A DNA stretch of 64,000 nt from Carnegiea gigantea (lineage: Eukaryota; Streptophyta; Magnoliopsida; Caryophyllales; Cactaceae), in NCBI GenBank assembly GCA_029747015.1, contig JAKOGI010000126.1, positions 925,001 to 989,000 on the forward strand, given 5' to 3'. The notes beneath the pieces were generated by a model. The model worked only from the letters and a program-made list of their open reading frames with translations, made no database searches and was not told the origin of the DNA. A program made the position numbers and the translations under genes. Of the stretch, positions 10,661-24,669 are shown in pieces (position 1 is the first letter of the stretch; the number at the start of each line of letters is the position of its first letter).

Positions 10661-11640
10661 TGCACTCTGCCTATTGTTTACCAACAATCAGGTACAACAC
10701 TCGTGGGACCTGTGAATGATGTCATCCCTGTATCATCAGTGGATGAAAATGCACCAATGGTGGGTTTCCTATTTATTCAATGATGACATAGATGAGGAAG
10801 ATGAGGACAAGAATGATGAAGAGGCTAAGTGAGATATGGGAAAGAAACAAATGAAGTAGAGGAAGATATGAATTTATGTGATGATGATGACAATGACAAT
10901 GACAATGAAGAGAATGATAATAAGGATAGGGACAAGGATGATGATGAAGTGATGCAGACAATTAGATGCTTAGACAGTGTTATGTATTTCATTAATTAAG
11001 TTTATAATAGTTGCTGTTAATTTACTATTATTATGTGTTAATTGTCAAACCTTTTATTCTCTATTTATTATGTCACGTGAATTAGCTATTGATATGTACC
11101 ATCTTTATTTGTGCTTGTATTTGTTGCCAAGTCTTTTAGGAATGGATTTGAATAGTTGTTGAGGGATGTCCTCTTCTCAAGTTTGAGGAAGAGGGTGAGG
11201 CAATATGAGCTCTAACTCAGATCCCAGTGTTATGGACATGGATTTCACCACACACCTCATAGTACACCTACATTTCATATAAGAGCAACCATGAGTGCTT
11301 ACACTCTGGGTGTTTAAGGAACAATTCCAATCCCTAATCAATTTGGGGTGATTCCTATGGGGGGTTTTCCCTCAGTTTAATCCATATATCACAAGCCAAA
11401 CTTTAATGTACAATAGTTTAGATATAACATTTCAAATCCCACCTTTATTGCTAGCACTGTGAACCTTGCCCCAATATTGCTCATACCATTGGTGACTCTA
11501 CCTCTAACCTGTTCGAATAAGACATTGGAAGTAGAGATAATGAGCAGATTCTAGTCATGGAAGCACCCAAACCAAGACACATGTTGCAACGTATAATAAG
11601 GCATGATTCTGACGAAGTCAGTCATTTCTAACTTGAATAA
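10661..11640 (+). other. CACTA internal region, acidic tail and spacer
   Basis: Downstream of DUF4216 the plus strand encodes an acidic run (D/E-rich, about 10790-10960, built on gat/gag repeats), as often follows DUF4216 in these proteins. 10960-11640 has no recognisable domain. The minus-strand open frame over the same run is a shadow. Confidence 0.4.
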
Positions 11641-13118
11641 TTTTGTGTCGCATGATATTAATTTCATGTGTTTTTTTATATAGGTTTTCTTAATGATGTT
11701 GATGTTGCAAGGATTTCCACTATTTTCCAAGGCAAATATGATGGAGCTTAGCCTATTTGGTGTAAAGTACCTAAATCTATTCGAGATTTATGGTTTTGAG
11801 AAGTGAATATTAATTACGACTTTATGTATACTGTATTCATTTTAGATACTTTGATGTATTTGTTGTCTTCTAAACTGCAGAATGGGATCCTAAGGATGAC
11901 ACTCAAATCATGAAAAATTTTAAAAATAGAGGCAATGCACGTTTGAGTGATTTACTTTTCAAAGCAAAAAGGTTCAATAAGCAGCCTATATGACTCCATG
12001 ACAGTAATTGGAAAGAAGTAAAGCAATATTAGGCCAATAAATAGTACAAGAAATTGTGTGGACAAGCCCAAAAAATTGGCTTGGTGACACAGAAAATCTT
12101 GGACCACCTCTTCACACAAGTGGCTCGATCCTCATACATGAGCATAGCAGACATTTAGTAACTAAGTTTAATTCTTACAACTTTGTTTAATTATTTGTTT
12201 GATTGTAGCGTTTCATGTGTTTTCTGCATTTATTTCACACGTAGAGGGAACAACTTGGGACGAACCCATAATTGTTGACTCACACTCATGAACTTCATGG
12301 CTGAGTTGATAAGAAATCACAACAAATATATGTGAATTACATATTTAGCATTAATTAGTGGTTCAATCTCATTCATATAATCTCATTAATTATAATATAT
12401 TTGATTTTTTACGAATGTTGTGATATTTTAGCAATCCTTTGAGCAAGTTTTCTAAAGATAATCAACTCTCGAGGGTCCTTGGAGGACAATTCTCAAGATC
12501 TATTTCAATCATTTTCAAATCCAAATAAGTTGTGGGTAAAGGTCAATTCGAATAAAAAAAGTCATATTTACGGCATTGGAGATGAGGCTATCAACATTAG
12601 AGCTTCCTCTAACTTTAGTCCCTCTCAAAAAGTAGGTAAAGTTAATTTTAACATTGTACTTGAGTCGTTGTAGTTACAGCTCAACACAACATAACTTTTG
12701 GCTAAGATTAGTTATCGTTACTAATGTGTACTTTAAAAAAATATTCTTTAGCATGTACATGTTATGTGCCATCTCAAGATAAGTTGAATGATCAAAGGAG
12801 TATGGTAACCAACTTGGGGGGTGAGCTTATCTCGCAAACAGAAAATTATCATATGATTATGGAACACTATAAGAAGTAGAGGAATCCTGTCAAATGCTAA
12901 CCCAAAAAAACAAGGAACTTAAGGAGGAAATGCTAAGGGAGCAAATGCAATTGAACCAACAAATGTTGAACATTAATCAACAAATGCAGGCCTTTTTCCA
13001 AATGCAACAAGCTTTTGACTTTGGAATGAAACAACCTTTTATCAATCCTCAACAAAATGATGAAAATGAGGATGAGGATGAAGAATACGATGATATTACC
13101 CTTGGAGGTGATTCTTGA
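11641..13118 (+). pseudogene. CACTA second-ORF remnant (Transposase_24-like)
   Basis: Plus-strand pieces in the order expected of the second protein of plant CACTA elements: VPKSIRDLWF, RGNARLSDLLFKAKRF, WLHDSNWKEVKQYW, a THTHELHG piece, then KLWVKVNSNKKSHIYGIGD and a C-terminal Q/M-rich coiled coil at 12894-13118 (LREQMQLNQQMLNINQQMQ) ending in an acidic tail. Likely introns separate the parts: a tttcacacgtag acceptor near 12243 and a gatattttag acceptor near 12431. Frameshifts and stops are present. The family name is from pattern recognition and should be treated as probable. Confidence 0.6.
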
Positions 13119-13389
13119 GTTCCCAAGCTCCTTTCACCATTCCATGCATATGTGCATTTGCTTGAAAACAATGGTTTCTTGGTGTCATTGAAAACTATCC
13201 TTTTCGGGAACTATTTTTACAAGCTTGTGACTTGTGTTGTGATGAATTGCTTGAAAACTATTTGGTTTGTATTATATATTTTCCTTTTATGTGGCTTGAG
13301 AATCGTTGAAAACACTCTTTGAAAGATGCATTGGTCGAAAATACTCTTTGTAGTTATATGCAGTGAATGTATCGTGTTAACGGATAGCC

Positions 13390-13729
13390 GGGAAAGAGAG
13401 TTACTATTTTAAAAAAAAAATATAGCAACAAATCAGTGACAGAAAGTCCGTCTTTTCTAGTTAAAATTTTTAACAATGCAAATCAGTGACGGATTTACAT
13501 AGCGATGGAAATGTCATCACTAAATCTATTGGTTGTTAGCAATGAAACGTCAATCCATTGCTAAGTTCCCCCAACATTCATTTCCACCTCCCCTCTGGCA
13601 TCCGTCGCTATCTGATGACGGAATTATCCAATTCTGGTGCTAGTTCTTTACAACAAGCAAATTAGCGACTCACATATTCTATCGCTAGTTCTTCTTTTTC
13701 CATCGCTTTTCTACTGGCCTTTTATAGTG
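13390..13729 (+). repeat. CACTA 3' subterminal repeats and terminus
   Basis: Repeated motifs such as agtgacgga, agcgatgg, ccgtcgctat and tagcgac occur in both orientations, typical of CACTA subterminal regions. The end ggccttttatagtg (13716-13729) is the reverse complement of a CACTATAAAAGG terminus. The 5' partner was not found between 1 and 3405, so the element is truncated or disrupted there. Confidence 0.7.
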
Positions 13730-14267
13730 AAAATTAGAAAATTGTTTTTATTTTATTCCAACAAATTCACCTTAAGTAAAAAAAAAAATACGACCTTTCA
13801 GTGCTTTTGGATGTATGCAATGAATGAACTTAACCTAATTATCTTATAGATTTTGGAGCTAAAAATGGATTTTTTTTTAGTACTGATATTAGTTTTACAA
13901 GTAGGACAGTGCTCAAGGGTAGAGGATCGGAGGAGGGGGAGTACTAACTGCCATTAGACCTAAAAACACAACATGAAAACACGACCCTAACGCGCCAGAA
14001 ATTTTTGAGTGTTGAACAAGAAAATTCAACCAGAAACCCGAAATTAACTGAACGTGAAAAACCCGATTTTTTTGGGATTTAGACAGGTTAGGTTTGGGTC
14101 AACCCGTCGGGTCATTCAATATTTGTACAGGTGGGTTGGGTGGCGGGATATGAAAAAATTGGGCCTCTTTTATGTAAATAACATGCCCAAATGCCAAGCG
14201 AAAGAGGGAAACCTTGATGTACTAACCTTGATACTGTGATACATCTTCCGCCTCTACCCCCCTTCTG

Positions 14268-14305
<38 letters not shown>

Positions 14306-14489
14306 CCTCTCCATTGAAATTTGGAACTGAGATCTCTAGCCACTTCTTCTTGCTCAGATGCTGTTCCTCTCCATAGGTCCACAATAATTTGAAAACTCGA
14401 GTTCTCTACCTCTCACACTCTTCGATATGGGGTTGCTTGCTGAGTCGCTAATCTTCGATTCTCCTTGATAATTTTTTTTTTTTTGGCTA
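13730..14489. other. Flanking DNA with a CT-rich leader-like segment
   Basis: No coding gene was recognised. 13980-14140 contains several acccga/gggtc words in both orientations, a kind of sequence often found in small plant DNA elements. 14220-14480 is pyrimidine-rich and resembles a plant 5' leader. The copia element at 14490 cuts this region. Confidence 0.3.
14268..14310. repeat. (CT)n microsatellite
   Basis: About 43 bp of ct repeats with two interruptions. It creates the artefactual R/E-rich minus-strand frame at 14112-14384. Confidence 0.9.
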
Positions 14490-14851
14490 TGTTGGTTTAA
14501 GACTATAAAGGACGTACCTTAAAACGGAAGCGAATAGGATGACTTATTGCCTTTATTCCACGAACTGTGCTCTTCGATACACCGGCGGCTACTAGAGTCC
14601 TGTTAAGAATTCACATCTCAAAACCCGTAAACTTTTGATGGTGGTAACCGTTTAGAGAGAGAGGTGTGCGTGGGAGAGAGTAGACTACAAAACTTATTTG
14701 TTTTCTCTTCTTAGTCTTCCTTTTTAGTCTGTGTTAAGAGGCACTAAGCTACATAACTAATTTCCTAAAAGACAGCTAAGAAATCAGCCTTATTAAGAGC
14801 CCCTATTACTTAGGGAATCCCATGTGGCCGTTAATTACATTTTAGTTATCA
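14490..14851 (-). repeat. Left (3') LTR of the copia element
   Basis: Begins tgttggtttaagac and ends ttagttatca on the plus strand. It matches 21595-21956 along its full length, for example aaaacggaagcgaatagga and cccgtaaacttttgatggtgg. Confidence 0.92.
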
Positions 14852-15856
14852 GCTCCCACTCGGCCACATAAGCCGTAACAAAATCTCTACGACAATGTTT
14901 CTCTTAAACGCATCATACCAGGAATGAGACGTGTGAGTAAAAAGCAACGAGTAGTATCTTGTTAAGTCACTATCAAACTAACAAAATACTTTCAATAAAC
15001 AACAATGCCCTAAACCATCCAAAACATCACCTGCGGCATACATTGTCCCTTTATGCCTACTAATATATCATATGATTATACTCCGAATATAATCACCTGG
15101 GCTGATATAGTGAATATGCGATTGTTTTCCTAAGCAACTCATGGTATTATATCTTAATGAGATTGCTTTCCTAATGTGTTCCGCTGAGCTGCATAAATCT
15201 ATAGCTCTTGGAGTGCACATTAAAGTAGCGACATCTAAGTAAGACTTCATGTCATAGCCCTAAGTCAAAGGGAATTGTCACATGAAACACCCACGTTTCA
15301 GGGATCACACAGTGACAAGGAAGGGAATCAGTTGTCACCCCACTAGGTCGGCTTTAGCACACACAGTATGAAATGTGTGTCGTGGTATAACTCCCACTGA
15401 GGCGAGCCTGTCACTTTTTATGCCACGCGAATTACAAATCTAGTTTCTCCTCAAAACTGACTCAAGTTACTAGGCGAACATACTGAACGTAACCTCGATA
15501 GTCAAAATTCGGTTATAGGCTTCGATATAAGGTTGTGTTATATCCGATTTACTCAAAATCTCATCTTAGACTTACTAAGGCGACTATACCTCGACATCAT
15601 TCGCACCACCAAAATACGATGATGATAAATATTACACACCTAGTGCCAATATGATTAAGTCTTATCCTACCCGCTACTTAAGCGTTAGAATTGATCATCC
15701 ATGTAACAAAATAATCAGAAGCCTAGTGACATTTAGATATGCCTAATCAAGCAACCAAAGTAAAATAATGAACACTTAACAAAAGAAACATCAGTCTTTA
15801 TTGTAATAAAATGTTCGTTACGTACACATCCAAATAAACCAAGGTATCCTAACTAA
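14852..15856 (-). other. 3' non-coding region of the copia element, with PPT
   Basis: The minus-strand purine tract CGAGTGGGAGC (14852-14862) abuts the LTR. The remaining ~1 kb up to the RNase H stop has no recognisable coding content, which is rather long for a copia 3' untranslated part. Confidence 0.6.
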
Positions 15857-16195
15857 CTAAACTCTACGGAGACCTAAACTCATCATATGAGTTTTGAACA
15901 CATCTCTAGGAGTAGGTTTAGTTAACGGATCCGCGATCATCTTATTAATAGATAAATATTTTACAATGACTTCCTTCAACTTTATGGCGTCTCTTACAAA
16001 ATGATAACGCCTCTTAATATGCTTGGCTTTCTTATGGAATTTAGGATCCTTAGCATATTGAATGGCGGCAGTGTTATCGCACCACATTTCTACAAGATCA
16101 TCAACTCTCGGAGTAAGATTGAGATCCTGGAGAAAACTCCTTAGCCAAATCGCCTCCTGAGTGGCAAGGCAACAAGCAGCATATTCCGCCTCCAT
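15857..16195 (-). pseudogene. Copia RNase H domain
   Basis: The 112-codon frame reads [48 protein letters not shown] and IADPLTKP, the complete set of Ty1/copia RNase H landmarks: the E of EAEY, the D of CDN and the terminal DxLTK motif. It ends with a normal stop just after LRRV. It is cut off from RT by stops and frameshifts at 16196-16260. Confidence 0.88.
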
Positions 16196-17404
16196 AGTTG
16201 ATAAAGCTATGCAATCTTGCTTCTTGCTGCACCAAGATACAGCTCCCCCACCAAGAGTGAAGACATATCTAGAGGTAGACTTAGACTCATCTAAATCACC
16301 ACTCTAGTCAGCATCAGAATATCCCCTCAATTTTAGGTCCCCTCCTTGGTAGCAAAGTACCAAGTCAGTAGTCCCTCGAAGATAACGCATTATCCTTTTG
16401 ACGGCTTGCCAAGGAGCAGTTCCCGGGTTACTTTAGTAACAACTTACCAAACCAACCGCAAAACAAATATCACGCCTTGTACATAACATGGCATACATTA
16501 GGCTTAGCGTATGGAACATTGCTCATTTTTTGTTTTTCATCATCTGTTGTTGGGCATTGTTCTAGACTCAAAGTTAAACCCTTCTCAACTGGAGTATCAA
16601 CGGGTTTGGAATAGTGCATCCGAAAACGTTCCAAGACATTCTCAATGTATGCCTTCTGGCATAAACCAAGAAGTTTCCAAGGACGATCTCTGATTATTTC
16701 TACCCTAGGACATACCTAGTTTCGCCCATATCCTTCATCTCAAAGATAGAGGACAACCACTGCTTGGTGGCATTGATATCTCCAAGTCATTTCCAGCTAG
16801 TAGAATGTCATCGACATACAAAGTAAGAAATATAATTCCTACATTTGTTTTCTTGACATATACACAGTGGTCTTCTGAAACCATGGTTAAGCCAAATGCA
16901 GTGATGGCTTCATGGAATCTAAAGTGCCACGCCCTTGAAAACTGTTGGAGACCATATATGGACTTTTTAAGACGACAAACTTTGTCTTCTTGGCCTTTTG
17001 ATACAAACCAATCAGCTGGTCCATATAAATCTCTTCCTTAAGATTCCCATTAAGGAAAGCAGTCTTAACATCCATTTAGAACAATTCTAAATCCAAATAG
17101 GCAACCATTGCTAGAAGTAGGTGAATAGAGGCTAACCACAGGAGAAAAGGTTTCCTCATAGTCTACTACCTCAACTTGGGTGTAGCCTTTTGCCACTAAA
17201 CGGATTTTGAACTTATCAAGTGATCCATCCACTCGATGTTTTACCTTGAAAACCCATTTATTTCCAATGGAGTTTCGTCCGGGAGGAAGATCAATAAGTT
17301 CTCAAACTCATTTCTTGTCATTGAGTCCAACTCATCCCTCATAGCATCCATCCATTCTTTATGGTTTGGTAAATCTATAGCCTCTACATATGAGGGTGGC
17401 TCTT
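16196..17404 (-). pseudogene. Copia reverse transcriptase, frameshifted
   Basis: Scattered frames carry RT motifs in order: a weak [16 protein letters not shown] region, [20 protein letters not shown] (16887-17075), the catalytic YVDDI box (plus 16804-16818) and MHYSKPVDTPVEKG near 16580. At least three frameshifts and several stops occur, in contrast to the integrase part, which keeps one frame. It is non-functional. Confidence 0.82.
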
Positions 17405-20089
17405 CTATTTCCAAAGGCATACAGAAGAGAATGTCCTCTTCGATTTGAAAAAAAAATATCGAGGAATTCTTTCGCGGTCACTCCTTCGAATTAACCTAGG
17501 ACTCGGTTGCATTGCCGGTTCAGGCTCAGGATCCCTCCCCTTTTTTCTTCGAGGTACACAACCTTGAATAGGAGAAGGATCACTCCCACTAACCCCTTGG
17601 GGCATAGGTTTGTGAGAATGAGGTCTATCCTTATGTTCATCAACCAGAGATTGAGGACTTTTCTCGTTCTTTGGTTGAGTATCTCGAGCAGACAAGTCAC
17701 CTTCAATAAGGGTGGTGGGTACTCTCCCACTATTCCTATCATCTGGGAAAAGAAAATTATCCTTGGTGACATGGTTAGTATACAAATCCTCCCCCTCACC
17801 GAGAGATAAGTCTTGTTGTAACTCATACAACTGCGAGTCCTTTTTGACTTCACCAATATTTAGGAACTCATCCTCTAGAAAGTCGACATTTCTGGAATCA
17901 ACTTCCTTCATGCCGCCATTGGGATGTTCTCCATACATTACATAACCTTTTGAATATTTTGGATATCGAATAAAGATAATCTTTGCGGCTCTTGGACCAA
18001 GCTTACCATGTTTATAAGTTGGGTTGTGCATATAGCCTGTCGAACCCCATGGGCTCAAATGATCCAAACGAGGTTTTCTACCATTCCATAACTAATACGG
18101 AGTAGTTGAAACACTCTTACTGGGCACATGATTTAAGATATATGTTGCCGCAAGCAATGCATCACCCCAAAAGCTAACTGGAAGATTAGCTTGAGCCATC
18201 GTTGACCTGACCATATCAAGTATTGTACGGTTCCTGTGCTCAGCGACACCATTTTGCTGAGGAGTGTAAGGAATTGTAAGATGTCTAGTTATACCCTTTT
18301 CCTCACAAAAACCTTTGAACATATCAGAGAGATACTCACGACCACGATCGATCCGAAGAGTCTTGACCCTTCGTTCCAACTTGGTCTCTACTTCCGCTAC
18401 AAAGCGTTTGAACACATCTAAAGCTTTATGACAATGTGATAATAGATACATACATCCATATCGTGAGAAATCGTCAATCAAAGTGAGAAAATAAACAGCA
18501 TCATTACGTGCTTTTACATTCATAGGTCCGCAAATGTCGGAATGAATAAGTTTTAAGGAACTAAGTGCTCTAGAAGCCTTACCAAAAGGTTTCTTGGTTG
18601 CTTTACCGGCTAGACAAGGTTCACATCTAGGCAGCCTAACCTTAGTAAGTGATCCTAATAAACCTTCTTTAGCTAGTTTAGCCATTCTATCTTGGCCAAT
18701 ATGACCAAGTCTAGCATGCCATACAACAGATTCAGAATTTGAATCAATAGATGAAACAAAAATAGAAGACGTATTATTACTATAATAATGTTCATCCAAG
18801 TCCAAAACAAGGAAATCGTCTAATAAAGATGCATGGTCAAACAAATTGTCACCGTACAAAATGTCCAAACCATCAGTTCGAGAGACAAAATGAAAATCTA
18901 ATTTCATTAAAGAGACATAAGACACCAAGGAACATTGCATCCCAGGTGCATAGAGAGTGTCGTGAAGAAGCAAAGAATTCCCTCCACGCAACTTGAGCCA
19001 ATACGTTCCCACTCCTAGAATGTCTTCTGCAGTACCATTTCTAAGAGTTACGGTTTGTAACCCAACCGGATAAGGGTGAAAGTCTACAAACCTAGCTCGA
19101 TCTTGAACTATGTGCTTGCTGGCTCCCGAGTCTACAATCCAGTTAGAAAAGGATTTAGCAACAAATGCATGGGAACAAACAAGTAGTTCAACAGTAGGAA
19201 ATGAAAAAGGTACCGGAGAAGGCTCGAGACAATCCCGAGCATAATGGCCCTTTTTTCTGCAGTTATGGCACGTCACACGTGCCATATTTTTCTGCACCTT
19301 GCCCTTGGCTTTTAGTTACTTCTTAGCAATGCCACCTTTAGGGCCAAGTTTCTTCAAAGGATAAAGACTCTTCTTCTTCCCTCATTTAAACTTGTTGCCC
19401 TTGGGCCTATCTACCCTAGCAACTAACGCTACAGGGGGAGGAGCATAGGCCTTCAAGCGCTCATCTTCCAACTCTAGGTGCTTGGTGATCTCAGCAAAAG
19501 TTTTGATGTTCACATTGTGAGTCATCATGGTGATGAACGGTTTCCATCTATCATACCCAGCAGGAAGTGCACGAAGCACATTCGTCTATTGTTCACGTTC
19601 AGAGATGTCCACACCAGCGGCTTTCAGGTCTCGTAGCATGGCCTGCAAAGTCCGGACATGCTCGGTTATACTTAGGCTTGAGTCTATCGTGTAAGTCATC
19701 CACTTAAGATGCAATGCATGAAGCCTCATTTTCGAGGTTTGATCGTACCTGAAACGGATGTTATCCCACATTTCCTTAGCAGTAGGATAAATCTCAAACT
19801 CACCAATAAGATCGCCATGCATGCAATACAACATAGTATAGCGTGCCTTACGATCTTTCTTGCACCATTCTTGGTACGCAACCAAGCTGGTCTGATACTC
19901 CTTAGTGGAAGTAATGTCCTTGTTATCTTTGTCCTTAGTCACAGGGGCAGACATTGTGGCCATCAGGTGTTCTAACACCTCACACTCGTTTAGAAGAAAC
20001 TGAATCTTCCGACGCCACATGTCGTAGTTGGACCCATCCAACTTTTCATTGGTGGACAAATCACCAACCATAGAAGTCTTAGAAGCCAT
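17405..20089 (-). pseudogene. Copia gag-protease-integrase polyprotein
   Basis: One continuous minus-strand frame broken only by in-frame stops (19586-19588, 19382-19384, about 19318 and 18089-18091). It opens with MASKTSMVGDLSTNEKLDGS (ATG at 20087-20089). Gag follows, then the zinc knuckle CHNCRKKGHYARDC, protease WIVDSGASKHIV, the GAG-pre-integrase motif WHARLGHIG and the integrase core (IDDFSRYGCMY, second aspartate in RIDRGREY, glutamate region TPQQNGVAEHRNRT). The longest uninterrupted run is 401 codons (18092-19297). The frame beginning at 20137 starts in the leader and is not needed. Confidence 0.9.
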
Positions 20090-21580
20090 ATCTACAAATA
20101 AGAAAATGGACATTAGGCATATCTCGCACATAATCAAAATGTCTCAAAACTATCATTCATGTCATATGTTCGAAAATTTTGCTAAACTCATAATCATCAC
20201 ATATTAAATGAATCAAGAATTGAGAAAATTTAGTTATTATTAAGCCATAATGAACACATTTTCATGGATTAACGTTAAACATATTAACAATCAATATTTT
20301 AACAGCACAAAGACGCTTAAAACTTATGCAAAACATAATTGCACTAACGAAATATAAAACTTATTTATATCAAGTTTAAATAAAAAGAACTAATCTTCCA
20401 TCATTAATTGAATACATAAAATGTATATATGTATTACTACACATGCCAATATGTAATTCACATTACCCACATATTTGTAACATAAACCTATAATTAAGAA
20501 TTTAACAAATAAATTCTACCTTACAAATGAAACATTTTTAATTACTTTTATACAAAACCTATTCGTATATCATTTATATTCACTAGGCATGCATGAAATG
20601 ATAAAGATTAAATAGTACGATACATAGTCATAGAGGAATTAAACTCAATAATTGTCAAAATAAACAAACTTATTAAATAGATAGCATGATTTTAAAACAT
20701 ATTACTAATCATGAACCTCAATCTGATTAAACTAATTAAACTCATGAACTTGATTTTAAACACATTACCAATCAAGTAGGGGTAGCCAACTACCTACTAC
20801 TAACAGAAATCTTAGAAGCTGAAACTGATGGCCTAAAAAAAATTTTGTCCTTCGGGCCTGGTTAATCTCTCTTCTCGCCACCTTTCTCCTTCGTTCTTCT
20901 GCCTTTGTTCTTCTCTCTTTCTCTACTCAAAAGAAAAGAGAGAGAGAACCTGGTGGTGGCCATGGAAACCGAGCACCAAACTCAGCCCCTCTCGACACTT
21001 GGTTTTCTCGGTTGCCTCCACGGTGGCGCATCGCCGCCGATACCCACATGATGAAAAACCACCACCCTCCTCCAAAAAAACTTAAATCTATCTTCTCGAT
21101 ACTCCTACGCTGAATCCACCGTCGCCATCACATAGATTGGATGACGGTGAACACAACGGTACTATGCACGTCCCCTACGTGCCACTTAGGCAGTGGCGCA
21201 CGCGCCGCCCCTTTGGGATTTTCGAGGGTGTTTTGTGCCAGGTCTGGTAGATTGAGGTTCGTGGGGAGCGGATCGAGGAAAAAAGGGACCAATCGCTTCT
21301 CTGTCAGCAACGCGTGACACTCACGCGCCACCCTTCCTCGGCGGCTGATGGGTATGTTTTTCGAAAACTTTCACCTTTTTCTTGATCAGATTGATGAGGT
21401 TTTGATCAGCTTAAGTGTTGTTAATTGGGCCGAGGGATGATTAGCAACCCAAAAAAACATAGAATGGCATACTAATTATGGGCATTCATGAGTAGACAAA
21501 CTACTAACTTAAATAGTTAAGAGCATGTTTAGATTAAACACATTCAACCTAAACGATTCGGGAACAAAAACTAACAAGGT
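20090..21580 (-). other. 5' leader of the copia element
   Basis: About 1.5 kb between the primer site and the gag ATG. The part near gag (20100-20810) is AT-rich; 20860-21350 is pyrimidine/GC-rich and holds a 67-codon minus frame (21128-21331) without known motif. Long leaders of this kind are unusual but known in plant copia elements. Confidence 0.55.
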
Positions 21581-21593
21581 AGCTCTGATACCA
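21581..21593 (-). other. Primer-binding site (tRNA-Met type) of the copia element
   Basis: The minus strand reads TGGTATCAGAGCT one base inside the right LTR (21595). Confidence 0.88.
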
Positions 21594-21594
21594 C

Positions 21595-21956
21595 TGCTGG
21601 TTTAAGACTATAAAGGATGTACCTTAAAACGGAAGCGAATAGGACGACTTGTTGCCTTTGTTCCACAAACTGTGCTCTTCGGTACACCGATGGCTACTAG
21701 AGTCCCGGCAAGAATTCACGTCTCAAAACCCGTAAACTTTTGATGGTGGCAACCGTTTAGAGAGAGAGGTATGCGTGGGAGAGAGTAGGCTACAAAACTT
21801 ATTTGTTTTCTCTTCTTAATCTTCCTTTTTAGTCTGTGTTATGAGGCACTAAGCTACATAACTGATTTCCTAAAAGATACCCAAGAAATCAGCCTCATTA
21901 AAAGCTCATATTAATTAGGGAATCCCATGTGGCCGCTAATTACATTTCAGTCATCA
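21595..21956 (-). repeat. Right (5') LTR of the copia element
   Basis: Matches 14490-14851. It starts tgctggtttaag (tgttgg in the other copy) and ends cagtcatca. Confidence 0.92.
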
Positions 21957-23056
<1,100 letters not shown>

Positions 23057-24669
23057 TCTATACAACTATACTTAAAATTGAGTGATCACATCTTGATTAG
23101 ACACTTGGTGATCACTCATTGGATATGAATATTATTTTCTTCTATCTTTTCTAACTTATTAATTTTAGATATTAATTGAGATATATTAGCAAGAATAATT
23201 AGATCACATTAATGGAGGCATTCAATTTATAGGTTTTACTTTGTATTGGGAAAGTTACTAAGCTTTCAATTTTATGACTCTTTTCTTTTTTTAAAAAATT
23301 AAGTGTTAGTATCTTCTAAAAATATGTATAAATTTTATATTCATAATTTAATATAATAAGTATAATCGTAAAATAATAGATCAATAATATTAGACAAATA
23401 ATTTTGAAAAAATTACGATTTACATTAAAATTATTTTACTATAGTTTCATTAATATATATATTTTACAAATATTTTAGTTCGCCAACTTGACTGAAAAAA
23501 TTAGGTTTTAGTTGTAGTCGTAATATTAATTAAGCATATATGAAATGCCTTTCAACTCTCCAATTTTTCTTAATGCTTTGATACTTTTCATATTTCTATA
23601 GGGAAGTATATTTAATTAATAATATTTTAATTTCTTTGAATCAAACTTTTGTAATGAATGGATATTTGTAACTGGAACTTCTTCATTTAACTTGTTATGT
23701 ATGGATTAATTTCATTATATTAACCTTAATTAATTGTAACAACTTTTTTTTCTTTTAAAAGGTGGTGTAGTTATAGTCAGGGAGTGATAAGGTAAGGCAA
23801 TGATGGAATCTACAAGTTGTATTTCACAATTTGTGGGCAAATGTGCATTAGTAGCTATATTAACTTTATATGCTTCAATTGTTGACTTAAAGTTATATTT
23901 GGCTTTTGGGCTATTATCTATTAAAATAGTTAATTTATTTTTGTGGATGACAAAAAGGGTTTTACCAGATAATATATTTATTATATATATACTGACATAT
24001 TAGATAGAAATTTGTTAAAGTAAAAAACTATACCAATCCATACGAAACTTGGGTTTAGCACAAGTATAATATAAAACTGAATAGATTGGTGCATGATTGA
24101 CAAGTGTCGCATCACTATTGGCTTTTTTTAACTTAATTTCAATTAGGCCATTATTAATTATTAGTTCTAAATTAAAATAATAATAATAATAAACATTTTA
24201 TGTACACTTTTACTCAGCCAAGTCTTAAATGTAAAAAATGCTTTACAATTAAATTTAATATGTGAATAGTAATGATTGAAGATTTATGCATTCTATTATT
24301 TATAGGGTTCAAGAAGTTAAAAATGGCTTTGGCATGTAAAAAAATAAGAATGAAAGTATTGATATTTTGTACAATTATTTTGGTGGTTACAAACGTTGCA
24401 TAAGGATCATAATAGTTAGAAAATCAATGTAAATTATTATAGTTATAACAATGAAAATAATATAGTTAAGTGCACTAAAAAGGCACAAATGCACAACATA
24501 TTAACATCAACAAAGTAATTCATAATTATTGTATATGCATATAAATCCAAACCATATGTCAAAAATAAAATATATTATAATATTACGATTAGATTGCAAA
24601 TACCCTAAAAAGATGATGACACTACAAAACTTCAACGCATACCCGTGCAAAACACGGGATACACACTAG
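23057..24669 (+). mobile_element. Non-autonomous Helitron
   Basis: The 3' end has the Helitron signature: a perfect 6-bp hairpin cccgtg/cacggg with a 5-base loop (24642-24658), seven bases, then CTAG (24666-24669) followed by T. The 5' end is taken at TCTATACAACTATACTT (23057), directly after an A, giving the expected A-T insertion with no TSD. The 1.6-kb interior is AT-rich with no Rep/helicase code. The 67-codon frame at 23800-24003 has no known motif. The 3' end is well supported and the 5' end less so. Confidence 0.65.

Larger units (their letters stand above)
14490..21956 (-). mobile_element. Ty1/copia retrotransposon
   Basis: 7.47 kb, minus strand, with two 362-bp LTRs (14490-14851 and 21595-21956), a tRNA-Met primer site next to the right LTR and a purine tract next to the left LTR. 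Gene order is gag, protease, integrase, RT, RNase H as in copia. Flanks are ggcta (14485-14489) and tgcta (21957-21961), a 5-bp TSD with one change. The LTRs are clearly alike but show scattered substitutions. A 1.5-kb leader precedes gag and about 1 kb of non-coding DNA follows RNase H. Confidence 0.92.

Noticed and set aside
14112..14384. R/E-rich 90-codon minus-strand frame
   Set aside because: Produced by the (CT)n microsatellite.
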